A stretch of DNA of 62,169 nt from Lentzea tibetensis (GTDB lineage: Bacteria; Actinomycetota; Actinomycetes; Mycobacteriales; Pseudonocardiaceae). The stretch is from NCBI RefSeq assembly GCF_007845675.1, contig NZ_VOBR01000041.1:1-62169 (forward strand), written 5' to 3'. How positions within the stretch are numbered: position 1 is the stretch's first letter; every line of letters starts with the position of its first letter. Positions 42,370 through 51,301 of this stretch are shown piece by piece. The notes beneath the pieces were generated by a model. The model had not been told where the DNA came from, ran no database searches, and saw only the letters and a program-made list of their open reading frames with translations. A program made the translations under genes and the position numbers.

Positions 42370-43823
42370 TCGGGATCAGGGACGAGGGGCAGGCGTTCCC
42401 GGCCCGCGTCCCTGATCTTCACCTTCGGCGTCGACGTCGTGACGAGCTGGACGTTGGTCCCGCTCTCCTGCGCGGCGTACGCGTCCTTCGTCAGCGACAC
42501 GATCTCGACGCCGCGCGCGAGGTCCGCGACGAACACGTTGCCCTTGTGCCAGTACGGCGCCCAGGAGACCGCCGCGTCCGGCCGCCAGAAGGCGATCTGG
42601 ATCGGCTTGGCCGGGTTCGAGATGTCCAGGAACCGGGTGCCCTGCTCGTACCAGGAGTAGGCCACGATCCGCTTCTCGACGTCGAAGTAGTGCGCGGAAC
42701 ACGTGACGTCACCAGGAAGCGTGCCCTCCTGGTCGTCCGGGCTCCACACGCCGACCGTCTTCATCTCCTTGGGCGTCGCGCCCCAGCCCTCGCCGTTCTC
42801 GGTGCCCTTCAACGACGAGATGACGAAGCGCCCCTGGTCCTTGCACGTCGAGGAGCCGAACGCCTCCTCGGTGTGCAGCAGCAGGCTGCCCGCCGGGTTC
42901 TCCCGCGTCGGCTTCGGGCCGTCCATCAGGGTCCGGCCCACCGGGCGGAACGAGTTGTGCGTGAACGAGGTCGGCATGTCGATCTTCGGCACGCCGCCGC
43001 CCGCGTACGGCACCGGGTCCACCGGCGTGGCCCTGCGGGACTTGCCGGTCAGCGGATCCTTGTGCCAGCCGTCCGTCCAGTAGCCGCGGGTGCCGTTGTC
43101 GCCTGCGACCCACGCGACGCCCTGCGCGTCGACCTGCACGTCGTGCGTGATCTTGCCTTCGCCCACCTTGCCGCGGACGTCGACGTTCACCGGCAACTGC
43201 TTGGGGTTGCGCGGATCGCGGAGGTCGGTGACGAAGATCCGGCCCGTCGCCTCGCCCGTGCGGTCGCGGCCCGCCGTCCACAGGTACTGGCAGTCGTTGA
43301 TGCACGTGGTCGTGTGCCCGGTGCCCTCGTGGTGGAACGTGAGGATCTTGAGGTCCGCCGGGTTCACCGCGGAGATGATGTAGGTGCCGGTCGGCCGTTC
43401 ACCCGGCAGCGCACGGCCGAACGCGTTGACCTCGCGCGCCAGGAACGCGAGCTTGCGTTTGGGGTCGACGTTGATGTCCTCGTTCTCCCAGAAGCGCTGC
43501 GACGGGTCGTCGCCGGGGAGAGCCATCTCCTGCTTGGTCAGGTGGTCGAGGAACTTCGGCTTGTCGACGTCCGTCACGTCGAACGTCTTCAGTCCGAACT
43601 CGCCGCTCACGAAGGCGACGTCCTTGCGCCCGTACTCGGCGAACGCGATCGAGATCGCACGCTCGGTGCCGGGCAGCACCGTGCGCAGCCGGACGTTCTT
43701 TGCCGCGGCCGACAACCGTGGCTTCTCGACGGCCGGGGCTTCTTCGGCCGCCGCCGCCGAAGAAGTGCCCTGGACGGCGAGCGCCATCAGCGCGGCCGCT
43801 GTCAACGTTGCGAGAACTCTCAT
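42303..43823 (-). CDS. Secreted LVIVD-repeat protein with Cys-rich C terminus, copy A
   Basis: The 506-residue protein has a Sec signal (MRVLATLTAAALMALAVQGTSSA) and a beta-propeller-like body with LVIVD-type repeats (GLKTFDVTDVDKPKFLDHL, RFLDISNPAKPIQIAFWRPD, ARGVEIVSL). Many conserved polar segments (DDPSQRFWENEDINVDPKRK, HNSFRPVGRTL, SAHYFDVEKRIVAYSWYEQGTRF) are shared with copy B at 44780-46282. It ends SCGPGSCC, an unusual Cys-rich tail also in copy B. Function is unknown; adhesion or extracellular binding are guesses. The sequence CGAACGTCTAG occurs 40 bp upstream of the ATG in both copies, and a small MITE begins in copy A's upstream CTAG. Confidence 0.8.
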   Translation of the reverse strand: MRVLATLTAAALMALAVQGTSSAAAAEEAPAVEKPRLSAAAKNVRLRTVLPGTERAISIAFAEYGRKDVAFVSGEFGLKTFDVTDVDKPKFLDHLTKQEMALPGDDPSQRFWENEDINVDPKRKLAFLAREVNAFGRALPGERPTGTYIISAVNPADLKILTFHHEGTGHTTTCINDCQYLWTAGRDRTGEATGRIFVTDLRDPRNPKQLPVNVDVRGKVGEGKITHDVQVDAQGVAWVAGDNGTRGYWTDGWHKDPLTGKSRRATPVDPVPYAGGGVPKIDMPTSFTHNSFRPVGRTLMDGPKPTRENPAGSLLLHTEEAFGSSTCKDQGRFVISSLKGTENGEGWGATPKEMKTVGVWSPDDQEGTLPGDVTCSAHYFDVEKRIVAYSWYEQGTRFLDISNPAKPIQIAFWRPDAAVSWAPYWHKGNVFVADLARGVEIVSLTKDAYAAQESGTNVQLVTTSTPKVKIRDAGRERLPLVPDPDYGFACPMVASRGGSCGPGSCC

Positions 43824-43869
43824 GCACTGAGCGTGGCAAGCGCGGACAGCGGCCACTACGTCCGAACGT

Positions 43870-44049
43870 CTAGTGCTGTGACCACTAACCCTTGCCGTGC
43901 CATTTCGTGTTCAGGCGGCCGGATCGTGGTGCCGCCCCCACGTCCTCGTACTGGTAGTACGGGGGCGCCAGGTGATGGAGCGCTGCGCGGTGCCGCGAGC
44001 TGGCCTCTGGGCGCGGAATTGCCGGTGAGGATTGTGGTCACCGCACTAG
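43870..44049. mobile_element. 180-bp MITE-like element with CTAG-bounded terminal inverted repeats
   Basis: CTAGTGCTGTGACCAC at 43870-43885 is inverted at 44034-44049 with one mismatch. Inside is a strong hairpin (GCCCCCAC... / ...GGGGGCG around a GTACTGGTAGTAC core) and no open gene. The CTAG ends fit insertion at TA within CTAG with TA duplication, as known for IS630/Tc1-type elements. The paralogous gene upstream region keeps an uninterrupted CGAACGTCTAG at the same distance from its start, which is an empty-site control. Confidence 0.72.
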
Positions 44050-44055
44050 TTGCGG

Positions 44056-44663
44056 TCAGCAGCAGGAGCCGAGCCGGCAGCCCACCACCGAGAAGATCGC
44101 GCAGCGCCACGACTCGCCCTGGTGCGAGCCCTTCAGCGACGAGAGGACGAGCTTGCCCTGGTCCGCGCACGTCTTGCTGCGCATGGCCTCCTCGTTGTGG
44201 ATCAGCAGGCTGCCGGGCGGGTTCTCCTTCGTGGGCAGCGGACCGTCCAGCAGCTTCCGGCCCACCGGGCGGTAGGAGTTGTGCGTGAACGCCGTGGGCG
44301 CGTCGATCGCGGGCGAACGTGAGGATCTTCAGGTCACGCGGGTTCGCCGCGGAGACGACGTAGATTCCGGACGGTCCGGGCTCGGTCTCGTGGCCCATGC
44401 CCCACTTGTCGCGGGACATGAAGACCAGCTTGCGCCTGGGATCGACGTTGACGTCCTCGTTCTCCCAGAAGTAGTCCGTCTTGTCGCCCGGCAGGGTGAG
44501 CTCGTCCAGCGTGAGGTGGTCGAGCAGCACGGGATGGTCGGGATCCGACACGTCGTAGGACTTCAGACCTGACTGCAGGCTCAGGATCACGACGTCGCTC
44601 GGCCACCGCGGGTGTCGCGGTCGCGGCCAGCACCGCCGCGACCAGTACGGGAAGAATCTTCAC
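44056..44663 (-). pseudogene. Wrecked LVIVD-repeat paralogue
   Basis: Remnants of the same family appear in three pieces and at least two frames: a signal peptide (VKILPVLVAAVLAATATPAVA from GTG 44663), then in another frame SDVVILSLQSGLKSYDVSD through DYFWENEDVNVDPRRKLVFMSRDKWG and DLKILTFA, and in a third step GRKLLDGPLPTKENPPGSLL to the end SVVGCRLGSCC-stop. Compared with the intact copies about 55 residues near the N terminus, about 125 in the middle and a large part of the C-terminal half are missing. The Cys-rich tail survives. Confidence 0.85.
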
Positions 44664-44779
44664 GCGGGCGATTGTGGTAGCGCTCTCACGCCCGTGACGA
44701 GGGCCGATCGGCCCTGGCGCTCTCAAGTGGGACCGGCCACCTTTGCGGTCGTTCCTGACCGCAAAGGTGGCGCGGACGG

Positions 44780-46282
44780 TCAGCAGCAGGAGCCGGGACC
44801 GCACTTCCCGTCCCGGCCGGCCATCATCGGGCAACCCCTGCCGTAGACCGGGTCCGGCACGAGCGGCAGGCGCTCACCGTTGCTCCGCCCGGCTTTCACC
44901 TTTGACGGAGTCGTGACGAGCTGGACGTTGGTACCGCTTTCCTGTGCGGCGTGGGCGTCCTTCGTGAGCGTCAGGATCTCGACGCCGCGGCTGAGGTCGG
45001 CGAGGAACAGGGAGTCGCCGTGCCAGTACGGCGCGAACGACACCGCGCCGTCCGGCCGCCAGTAGGCGATTTGGATCGGCTTGGCCGGGTTGGAGATGTC
45101 GAGGAACCGGGTGCCCTGCTCGTACCAGGAGTAGGCCACGATCCGCTTCCGCACGTCGAAGTAGTGCGCCGAGCAGAACGTGTCGGAGCCGGGCAGCGTG
45201 CCCTCCTGGTCGTCCGGACTCCACACGCCGACCGTCTTCATCTCCTTCGGGTTCTCGCCCCAGCCCTCGCCGTTCTCGGTGCCCTTCAACGACGAGATGA
45301 CGAACCTGCCCTGGTCCTTGCAGGTGGGATCACCGAACGCCTCCTCGGTGTGCAGCAGCAGGCTGCCCGCCGGGTTCTCCTTCGTGGGCAGCGGACCGTC
45401 GGCGAGCCTGGTGCCGACCGGGCGGAACGAGTTGTGCGTGAACGAGGTCGGCATGTCCAGCTTCGGCACGGCACCGCCCGCGTACGGCACCGGGTTGTCG
45501 GCGGTCGCCCTGCGGTGCTCGCCGGTCAACGGGTCCCTGCGCCAGCCGTCCGTCCAGTAGCCCCGCGTGCCGCCGTCGCCCGCGACCCACGCGACGCCTT
45601 GCGCGTCGACCTGCACGTCGTGGGTGACCTTGTCCTGCCCCGGCTTCCCGCGCAGGTCGACCTTCACCGGCAGCGTCTTCGGGTTGCGCGGGTCGCGGAT
45701 GTCCGTGACGTACACCCGGCCCTGCTTCTCGTCCGAACCGTCGAACCCGGTGGTCCAGAGGTAGTCGCAGTTGTTGACGCACGAGGTGATGTGGCCGGTG
45801 TGGAGCTGCTGGAAGCTCATCATCCGCAGATCGGCCGGGTCCAGAGCGGACAGCAGGTAGACACCGGTCGGCTTGTCCTGGCCGAAAGTCGACATCTCGC
45901 GGGCCATGAAGACGAGCCTGCGCCGCGGGTCGACGTTGAGGTCCTCGTTCTCCCAGAAGCCCTTCGCCGGGTCGTCGCCCGGCAGGGCCAACTCGTTGTT
46001 CGTCAGGTGGTCGAGGAGCTTCGGGTGGTCCACGTCGGTGACGTCGAACGACTTGAGCCCGAACTGGCCGGACACGAATGCGACGTCCTTGCGCCCGTAC
46101 TGCATGAACGCGATGGAGATCGCCCGCTCGGTACCGGGCAGCACGGTGCGCAACCGGACGTTCTTGGCCGCCGCTTCCATCCGCGGTTTCTCCACCGCGG
46201 GCGATTCGTCCTGTGCTGTCGCGACGCCCTGGACCGTGAGCGCCGTCAACAAGCCTGCGGTCAACGCTGCGAAAAGCCTCAT
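44780..46282 (-). CDS. Secreted LVIVD-repeat protein with Cys-rich C terminus, copy B
   Basis: The 500-residue protein has a signal peptide (MRLFAALTAGLLTALTVQGVATA) and is highly similar to copy A throughout (GLKSFDVTDVDHPKLLDHL, DDPAKGFWENEDLNVDPRRR, HNSFRPVGTRLADGP, SAHYFDVRKRIVAYSWYEQGTRF, RFLDISNPAKPIQIAYWRPD). It ends CPMMAGRDGKCGPGSCC. Function unknown. The start ATG 46282 is the family-consistent one; the frame is open upstream to 46369. The CGAACGTCTAG motif at 46322-46332 is uninterrupted and probably part of a shared promoter. Confidence 0.82.
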   Translation of the reverse strand: MRLFAALTAGLLTALTVQGVATAQDESPAVEKPRMEAAAKNVRLRTVLPGTERAISIAFMQYGRKDVAFVSGQFGLKSFDVTDVDHPKLLDHLTNNELALPGDDPAKGFWENEDLNVDPRRRLVFMAREMSTFGQDKPTGVYLLSALDPADLRMMSFQQLHTGHITSCVNNCDYLWTTGFDGSDEKQGRVYVTDIRDPRNPKTLPVKVDLRGKPGQDKVTHDVQVDAQGVAWVAGDGGTRGYWTDGWRRDPLTGEHRRATADNPVPYAGGAVPKLDMPTSFTHNSFRPVGTRLADGPLPTKENPAGSLLLHTEEAFGDPTCKDQGRFVISSLKGTENGEGWGENPKEMKTVGVWSPDDQEGTLPGSDTFCSAHYFDVRKRIVAYSWYEQGTRFLDISNPAKPIQIAYWRPDGAVSFAPYWHGDSLFLADLSRGVEILTLTKDAHAAQESGTNVQLVTTPSKVKAGRSNGERLPLVPDPVYGRGCPMMAGRDGKCGPGSCC

Positions 46283-46342
46283 GAACGCAGCGTGGTGCGC
46301 GCCTGGTGAGACCACCACGGTCGAACGTCTAGGCTTGCCCGC

Positions 46343-46534
46343 GTGCAGGCCACGGTGAGCGCGTTCCACTCGGATGGGTCAGCGACGGTGCTGCGCGACG
46401 ACGGCGTCCTGCTCGACGTGACGGCCGAAGCGGTCACGGAAGGTGGCTGGCGGATGCTCCGCCCCGGTCAACGGGTAACCCTCGAACGTACGCCCGATGG
46501 GGCGGTGCAGGCGGTCCGCAGACCGGTTCTGTGA
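46343..46534 (+). CDS. Small cold-shock/OB-like protein upstream of ppk
   Basis: The 63-residue protein (start GTG 46343) reads QATVSAFHSDGSATVLRDDG, DVTAEAVTEGGWRMLRPGQRVTLER, resembling a short OB or cold-shock-like beta barrel (GxxxVLRDDGxxxD, LRPGQRV). RNA-binding aromatic motifs of true CspA are not present. It is on the ppk strand, 59 bp upstream of it, and diverges from the LVIVD gene. Function is unknown; conserved placement before ppk in relatives is plausible but not verifiable here. Confidence 0.65.
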   Translation: MQATVSAFHSDGSATVLRDDGVLLDVTAEAVTEGGWRMLRPGQRVTLERTPDGAVQAVRRPVL

Positions 46535-46593
46535 TGAGGAGTTCACCGTCTCGTCGTTCTCGACGGGCGCGTTGCGGCCGATAGTGCGGAACA

Positions 46594-48861
46594 ATGCAGG
46601 ACGTGAGCACGGACGACAACGACGGCAAGGCGACCCCGGCCAAGCGGCGCACCAGGAAGACCGCGGCCACCCCGCGCAGGCAGCCACGGGCGGCGACGCG
46701 GCGAGCGACGACCCCGCCGAAGCCCGCTCCCGCCGAGGTCGAGACGCACGCACCGCGCGGAGTGCCGTCCGCTCCCCCTGCCGTGACCTCGGGCACCACG
46801 CTCACCGACCTGCCCGACGACCGGTGGTTCAACCGGGAACTGTCCTGGTTGGACTTCAACGCGCGGGTGCTCGCGCTGGCCGAGGACTCGTCGCAGCCGC
46901 TGCTCGAGCGGGCCAAATTCCTGGCGATCTTCGCGTCGAACCTCGACGAGTTCTACATGGTGCGCGTCGCCGGCCTGAAGCGGCGCGACGACACCGGCCT
47001 CACGGTGCGCAGCGCGGACGGGCTCACCCCGCGCGAGCAGCTGGCCGGCATCGCCAAGCGCACCCAGGAGCTCGTGGAGCAGCACGCGCGGGCGTTCCTC
47101 GACCACGTGCGGCCGGGGCTGGAGGAGCACCGGATCAGCATCGTCACGTGGGCGGACCTCACGGACTACGACCGGCTGCGGCTCTCGAACTACTTCACCG
47201 ACCAGGTGTTCCCGGTGCTGACGCCGCTCGCGGTCGACGCGGCACACCCGTTTCCTTACATCTCCGGCCTGTCGCTGAACCTCGCGGTGTTCGTGCGCGA
47301 CCCCGAGGGCGGCGGTGAGAAGTTCGCCCGCGTGAAGGTGCCGGACAACGTGCCGCGCCTGGTGCGCGTCGAGGCGGACCGCTCGTCGTCCTCCGCGACG
47401 TTCCTGCCGCTGGAGGCGCTGATCACCGCGCACCTCGGCGAGCTCTTCGCCGGCATGGACGTCATCGAGAGCCACGCGTTCCGCGTGACGCGCAACGCGG
47501 ACCTCGAGGTCGAGGAGGACCGCGACGAGGACCTGCTGCAGGCGTTGGAACGCGAGCTGGCGCGCCGCCGGTTCGGCCCGCCGGTGCGGCTCGAGGTCGC
47601 GGACGACATGACCGAGGACATGCTCGAGCGGTTGCTGCGCGAGCTGGAGGTCGACCCGCACGACGTCGTGACGGTGCCCGGTCTGCTTGATTTGTCGTGT
47701 CTGTGGCAGCTGTACGGCGTGGATCGCAAGCAGCTGAAGGACCCCGCGTTCGTGCCCGCCACGCACCCGGCGTTCGGCGAACGCGAGACGCCCAAGAGCG
47801 TTTTCGCGACGCTGCGCGAGGGCGACGTGCTGGTGCACCACCCGTACGACTCGTTCTCCACGTCCGTGCAGCGGTTCATCGAGCAGGCGGCGGCGGACCC
47901 GCACGTGCTCGCGATCAAGCAGACGCTGTACCGGACGTCCGGTGACTCCCCGATCGTGGACGCGCTGATCGACGCGGCCGAGGCGGGCAAGCAGGTCGTG
48001 GCGCTGGTGGAGATCAAGGCGCGCTTCGACGAGCAGGCGAACATCAAGTGGGCGCGGGCGCTGGAGAAGGCGGGTGTGCACGTCGTCTACGGCCTGATGG
48101 GCCTGAAGACGCACTGCAAGACGTCTCTGGTCGTGCGCCAGGAGGGTTCGACGATCCGGCGCTACTGCCACATCGGCACCGGCAACTACAACCCGAAGAC
48201 GGCGCGCCTGTACGAGGACGTCGGCCTGCTGACGGCCGAGCCGACGATCGGCGCGGACCTCACCGACCTGTTCAACGTGCTGACCGGGTACGCGCGGCAG
48301 GACACCTACCGCAGCCTCCTCGTTGCCCCGTACGGCGTTCGCCGCGGCATCATCGAGCGGATCGAGCGGGAGATCGAGCACGCGCGCGCCGGGCACAGCT
48401 CCGGTGTGCGCATCAAGGTGAACTCGCTCGTGGACGAGCAGGTGATCGACTCCCTGTACCGCGCGTCGCAGGCCGGTGTCCCCGTCGACGTGGTCGTGCG
48501 CGGCATCTGCGCGTTGAAGCCGGGCATCAAGGGACTGTCCGAGAACATCAACGTGCGTTCCGTCCTCGGCCGCTTCCTCGAGCACTCGCGCGTCTTCCAC
48601 TTCGTCGGCTGCGACGAGCACTGGATCGGCAGCGCGGACATGATGCACCGCAACCTCGACCGCCGCGTCGAGGTGCAGGTGCGCGTCACCGACACGCGCC
48701 TCACCGCGCAGCTGGAGGACATGTTCGACTCGGCGCTCGACCCGGCGACCCGCTGCTGGGTGCTGCGGTCGGACGGCGAGTGGGAGGCGTCCCCGTCGGA
48801 CGGCAGCCAGGTGCGCGACCACCAGATGGAGATGCTGCGCAAGCACGGGGCGCTGGGCTAG
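46594..48861 (+). CDS. ppk: Polyphosphate kinase 1
   Basis: This enzyme reversibly makes polyphosphate from ATP. The 755-residue protein has an N-terminal Lys/Arg/Pro-rich extension of about 75 residues ([20 protein letters not shown]), then the PPK N domain ([36 protein letters not shown]), the phospholipase D-like catalytic domains with [27 protein letters not shown], the phospho-His region [21 protein letters not shown], and [29 protein letters not shown] 46594 is likely but the extension makes later starts possible. The next gene starts at the base after the stop. Confidence 0.96.
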   Translation: MQDVSTDDNDGKATPAKRRTRKTAATPRRQPRAATRRATTPPKPAPAEVETHAPRGVPSAPPAVTSGTTLTDLPDDRWFNRELSWLDFNARVLALAEDSSQPLLERAKFLAIFASNLDEFYMVRVAGLKRRDDTGLTVRSADGLTPREQLAGIAKRTQELVEQHARAFLDHVRPGLEEHRISIVTWADLTDYDRLRLSNYFTDQVFPVLTPLAVDAAHPFPYISGLSLNLAVFVRDPEGGGEKFARVKVPDNVPRLVRVEADRSSSSATFLPLEALITAHLGELFAGMDVIESHAFRVTRNADLEVEEDRDEDLLQALERELARRRFGPPVRLEVADDMTEDMLERLLRELEVDPHDVVTVPGLLDLSCLWQLYGVDRKQLKDPAFVPATHPAFGERETPKSVFATLREGDVLVHHPYDSFSTSVQRFIEQAAADPHVLAIKQTLYRTSGDSPIVDALIDAAEAGKQVVALVEIKARFDEQANIKWARALEKAGVHVVYGLMGLKTHCKTSLVVRQEGSTIRRYCHIGTGNYNPKTARLYEDVGLLTAEPTIGADLTDLFNVLTGYARQDTYRSLLVAPYGVRRGIIERIEREIEHARAGHSSGVRIKVNSLVDEQVIDSLYRASQAGVPVDVVVRGICALKPGIKGLSENINVRSVLGRFLEHSRVFHFVGCDEHWIGSADMMHRNLDRRVEVQVRVTDTRLTAQLEDMFDSALDPATRCWVLRSDGEWEASPSDGSQVRDHQMEMLRKHGALG

Positions 48862-49788
48862 GTGGCGCAGATCGTTGCCGCAGGGGCGGTCCTGTGGCGT
48901 GAGGCCGATGGCGACGTCGAGATCGCCGTGGTGCACCGCCAGCGCTACGACGACTGGTCGCTGCCCAAGGGGAAGCTGGACGAGGGCGAGACCGTGCCCG
49001 CCTGTGCGGTGCGCGAGATCCACGAGGAGACCGGGTACGCGTGCGTGCTCGGCCGGTTCCTGCGCACCGTCTCGTACGTCCACCGCGGTTCCTCGAAGGA
49101 CGTCCACTACTACAGCGCCGAGGCCGTGTCCGGCGCGTTCGTCGCGAACGACGAGGTCGACGAGCTGCGGTGGGTGTCCGTCGCATCGGCTCCCGCGTTG
49201 CTGACCTACCCCGACGACCGGTCCGTCGTGGCCGAGTTCGCCCGGCTGCCCGCGGACCTGTCCATCGTGCTGCTCGTGCGGCACGCCAAGGCGGGCAAGC
49301 GGTCCGAGTGGTCCGGGGATGACGACCTGCGCCCTCTTTCCGACGCCGGCTGGCGGCAGGCCGCGGCACTGCAGGCCTTGCTGCCCCTGTGGTCACCCAC
49401 GCGAGTGCACGCCGCGCCTCGGGTTCGGTGCGTCTCCACCGTGTCCGGGCTGGCCGCCGACCTCGGCGTGGACGTCGTGCTGGAGGCCCGGATGTCCGAG
49501 GAGGGCTTCTGGCCCGACGAGGACGCCGGGCTCGTGCGGCTGCTGGAGATCGCGGCCGACGAGGGCCGCGTGGTGGTGTCCAGCCAGGGCGGGGTCATCC
49601 CCGCGGTGGTGTCCGCACTCGCCGACATGGGTGGTCTCCGGCTGGGTGAGGTGCCCTGCAAGAAGGGCAGCGCGTGGGTGCTCGCATTCACCCGGCCGTT
49701 CGGGACGTGGTCCACTTCGGACTCGCCTTCGCGCTGGCCAACGCTGGTGTCGGCGCACTACATCGCCAGTCCGCTGCCCCGGCCTTAG
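48862..49788 (+). CDS. mutT1: Nudix hydrolase fused to SixA/histidine phosphatase (MutT1-like)
   Basis: The 308-residue protein has an N-terminal Nudix domain with the box GKLDEGETVPACAVREIHEETGY and a C-terminal histidine-phosphatase domain (VLLVRHAKAGKRSEWSGDDDLRPLSDAGWRQA, about residues 135-280). Mycobacterial MutT1 (Rv2985) has this architecture and sanitises 8-oxo-dGTP and diadenosine polyphosphates in two steps. The order ppk-mutT1-hupB-leuD matches. GTG 48862 follows the ppk stop directly, so translation is coupled. A terminator hairpin follows 11 bp after the stop. Confidence 0.93.
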   Translation: MAQIVAAGAVLWREADGDVEIAVVHRQRYDDWSLPKGKLDEGETVPACAVREIHEETGYACVLGRFLRTVSYVHRGSSKDVHYYSAEAVSGAFVANDEVDELRWVSVASAPALLTYPDDRSVVAEFARLPADLSIVLLVRHAKAGKRSEWSGDDDLRPLSDAGWRQAAALQALLPLWSPTRVHAAPRVRCVSTVSGLAADLGVDVVLEARMSEEGFWPDEDAGLVRLLEIAADEGRVVVSSQGGVIPAVVSALADMGGLRLGEVPCKKGSAWVLAFTRPFGTWSTSDSPSRWPTLVSAHYIASPLPRP

Positions 49789-49799
49789 TCGTCGTCAAT

Positions 49800-49832
49800 T
49801 CCGCGCCCCCGCCGTGTCGGCAGGGGCGCGGA
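49800..49832 (+). terminator. Terminator after mutT1
   Basis: TCCGCGCCCC (49800-49809) pairs perfectly with GGGGCGCGGA (49823-49832), extended by an inner GCC/GGC. A GTCGTGTT tail follows. Confidence 0.7.
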
Positions 49833-50383
49833 GTCGTGTTCGGGGTTCCTCAAAGGGGCTCAGAAGCTTCGCTTTGCGCACTAGTGAAAGGTGCGTGTGC
49901 GGACGATGCCCAACGCATCAGCCGCATTGTCGCCGCGCTTTGCGATCCCGGTGAGCGCCGAGAACACCCGGCTTTGCCAACAACCCGGTCGGACATTGGC
50001 GAGGCGTTCGGATCGCCATTCATGGGACCTCGGCCTGAATCCTTGCAGCTCCAGGCACTCCCGGCAGTTGCGTGGCAGCTCTCCGGAACTCCCCTTCGGC
50101 ACCAGGCAATGTCGACTTGTGCCCTCCGGCCGCCCGCCGCGGGCCCTGAGATCCCCTGCAGCGGCACCAACTCCGCGGGCCGTCCACATCCACCCAGAAC
50201 CGTCACAACAGCACCACGTGCAGCACCAGGCCCCACAACAACGCCCCACCACGCCAAAACCGGACCCGAGCCACGCATCAGCCACCCCGGCCAGGCGTGA
50301 ACCGCGCCCGCAGCCGCACACATCGCGGCAAAGCCGCTCCACGCCGAACTGCGACCGCGCCCGGATCCCCAGCCAGGGCACGC
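49833..50383. other. 550-bp intergenic region with no recognisable gene
   Basis: Long frames cross this region on both strands but none shows a known family, codon pattern or ribosome site. The first roughly 330 bp are less GC-rich than coding DNA and contain words such as CTTTGCGATCCCGGTGAGCG and GGATCGCCATTCATGGGACC. The last 200 bp are CCA/CAC-rich low complexity. It looks like an interspersed intergenic element or decayed sequence rather than a gene. Confidence 0.4.
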
Positions 50384-50431
50384 AAACGCCGAAGGGCCCC
50401 TGTGTGCGCACACAGGGGCCCTTCGGCGTTT
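50384..50431. terminator. Perfect 48-bp palindrome terminating hupB
   Basis: AAACGCCGAAGGGCCCCTGTGTGC at 50384-50407 is followed without a loop by its exact reverse complement. On the hupB strand the stem ends in TTT. It starts 28 bp after the hupB stop and faces the convergent mutT1 side. Confidence 0.8.
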
Positions 50432-50458
50432 CAGCACCTCACATGGGAGGTGAGTGCC

Positions 50459-51115
50459 TTACTTCTTCTTGGCAGCAGGCTTGCGAGCAGCCGGCTTGGC
50501 CGCAGCCTTGGCCGCGGGCTTGGCAGCCGCGGTCGTCTTGGCGGCGGTGGTGGTGCGCTTCGCGGGCGCCTTGGCCGCGGTTGCCTTCGCCGCGGGCTTC
50601 GCGGCTGCGGCCTTGGCCGGAGCCTTGGCAGCAGTGGCCTTGGCAGCCGGCTTGGCGGCGGCGGCCGTGGTGGTCCGGCGGGTTGCCGGAGCCTTGGTGG
50701 CCGCTGCGGCCGTGCGGGTGCGCGTCGTCGTGGTGCGCGTGGTGGTGCGGGTCGCCGGTGCCTTCGCAGCGGCGGGCTTCGTAGCCGCGGTGGCGGCCGG
50801 ACGGGCGGAAGCCTTGGCGGCAACAGCCTTGGGCAGCTTCTTCGCGCCGCTGATGACGTCCTTGAACGTCGAACCGGGGCGGAACGCGGGCACGTTGGTC
50901 TTCTTGACCTTCACGGTCTCGCCGGTGCGCGGGTTGCGCGCGGTGCGAGCGGCACGGGCGCGCTTCTCGAAGACGCCGAAGCCCGTGATGTTGACCTTCT
51001 CGCCCTTGTTGACGCTACGAACGATCACATCGACGATGCCGTCAACAGCAGCACCCGCGGTCTTCTTGTCTCCGAGGCGCTCGGCGAGCGCCTCGATGAG
51101 CTGGGCCTTGTTCAC
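50459..51115 (-). CDS. hupB: HU-family histone-like protein with Lys/Ala-rich tail (HupB)
   Basis: The 218-residue protein has the HU fold in its first 90 residues ([79 protein letters not shown]) and a long C-terminal tail of [14 protein letters not shown] and TTTRT repeats typical of actinobacterial HupB. It compacts and protects the nucleoid. GTG 51115 follows GGGAGGGACTGAAG. The position between mutT1 and leuD is as in mycobacteria. A perfect palindrome terminates it. Confidence 0.97.
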   Translation of the reverse strand: MNKAQLIEALAERLGDKKTAGAAVDGIVDVIVRSVNKGEKVNITGFGVFEKRARAARTARNPRTGETVKVKKTNVPAFRPGSTFKDVISGAKKLPKAVAAKASARPAATAATKPAAAKAPATRTTTRTTTTRTRTAAAATKAPATRRTTTAAAAKPAAKATAAKAPAKAAAAKPAAKATAAKAPAKRTTTAAKTTAAAKPAAKAAAKPAARKPAAKKK

Positions 51116-51171
51116 CTTCAGTCCCTCCCAGGACGCTCACGGCCCCAAGTGTTCAGGCCGACTAGAACGCC

Positions 51172-51201
51172 ACGGTAGGCCCAAAACGCAAGAAATACCA
51201 A
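51172..51201 (-). promoter_or_regulatory. Candidate hupB promoter
   Basis: On the minus strand TTGGTA (51201-51196) and TACCGT (51177-51172) are separated by 18 bp, about 57 bp upstream of the hupB GTG. Just upstream a perfect 9-bp hairpin (GCCACGCCA 51204-51212 with TGGCGTGGC 51225-51233) may insulate it from leuD. Confidence 0.4.
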
Positions 51202-51261
51202 TCGCCACGCCAGATTTTTCGTTGTGGCGTGGCTAATTGCGCCCTGTAGAGGGACAGAGGC

Positions 51262-51295
51262 GCCGGATTCCGGCCTCATCAGAGGGGAATCCGGC
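51262..51295 (-). terminator. Hairpin downstream of leuD
   Basis: GCCGGATTC (51262-51270) pairs perfectly with GAATCCGGC (51287-51295). It starts seven bases after the leuD stop on the minus strand. No T run follows, so efficiency is uncertain. Confidence 0.5.
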
Positions 51296-51301
51296 CCCCT
51301 C

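Noticed and set aside
43856-44590. A 244-codon minus-strand frame as an intact gene
   Set aside because: It reads a family segment only in its N-terminal part, then runs out of frame into the deleted middle and the MITE; it is part of the pseudogene.
46543-49284. A 913-codon minus-strand frame opposite ppk and mutT1
   Set aside because: It is a GC-skew shadow of ppk and mutT1, which have intact motifs, start signals and synteny.
49674-50437. Open frames on both strands of the mutT1-hupB gap
   Set aside because: They cross the terminators of both genes, start inside coding DNA or have no ribosome site, and show no family.
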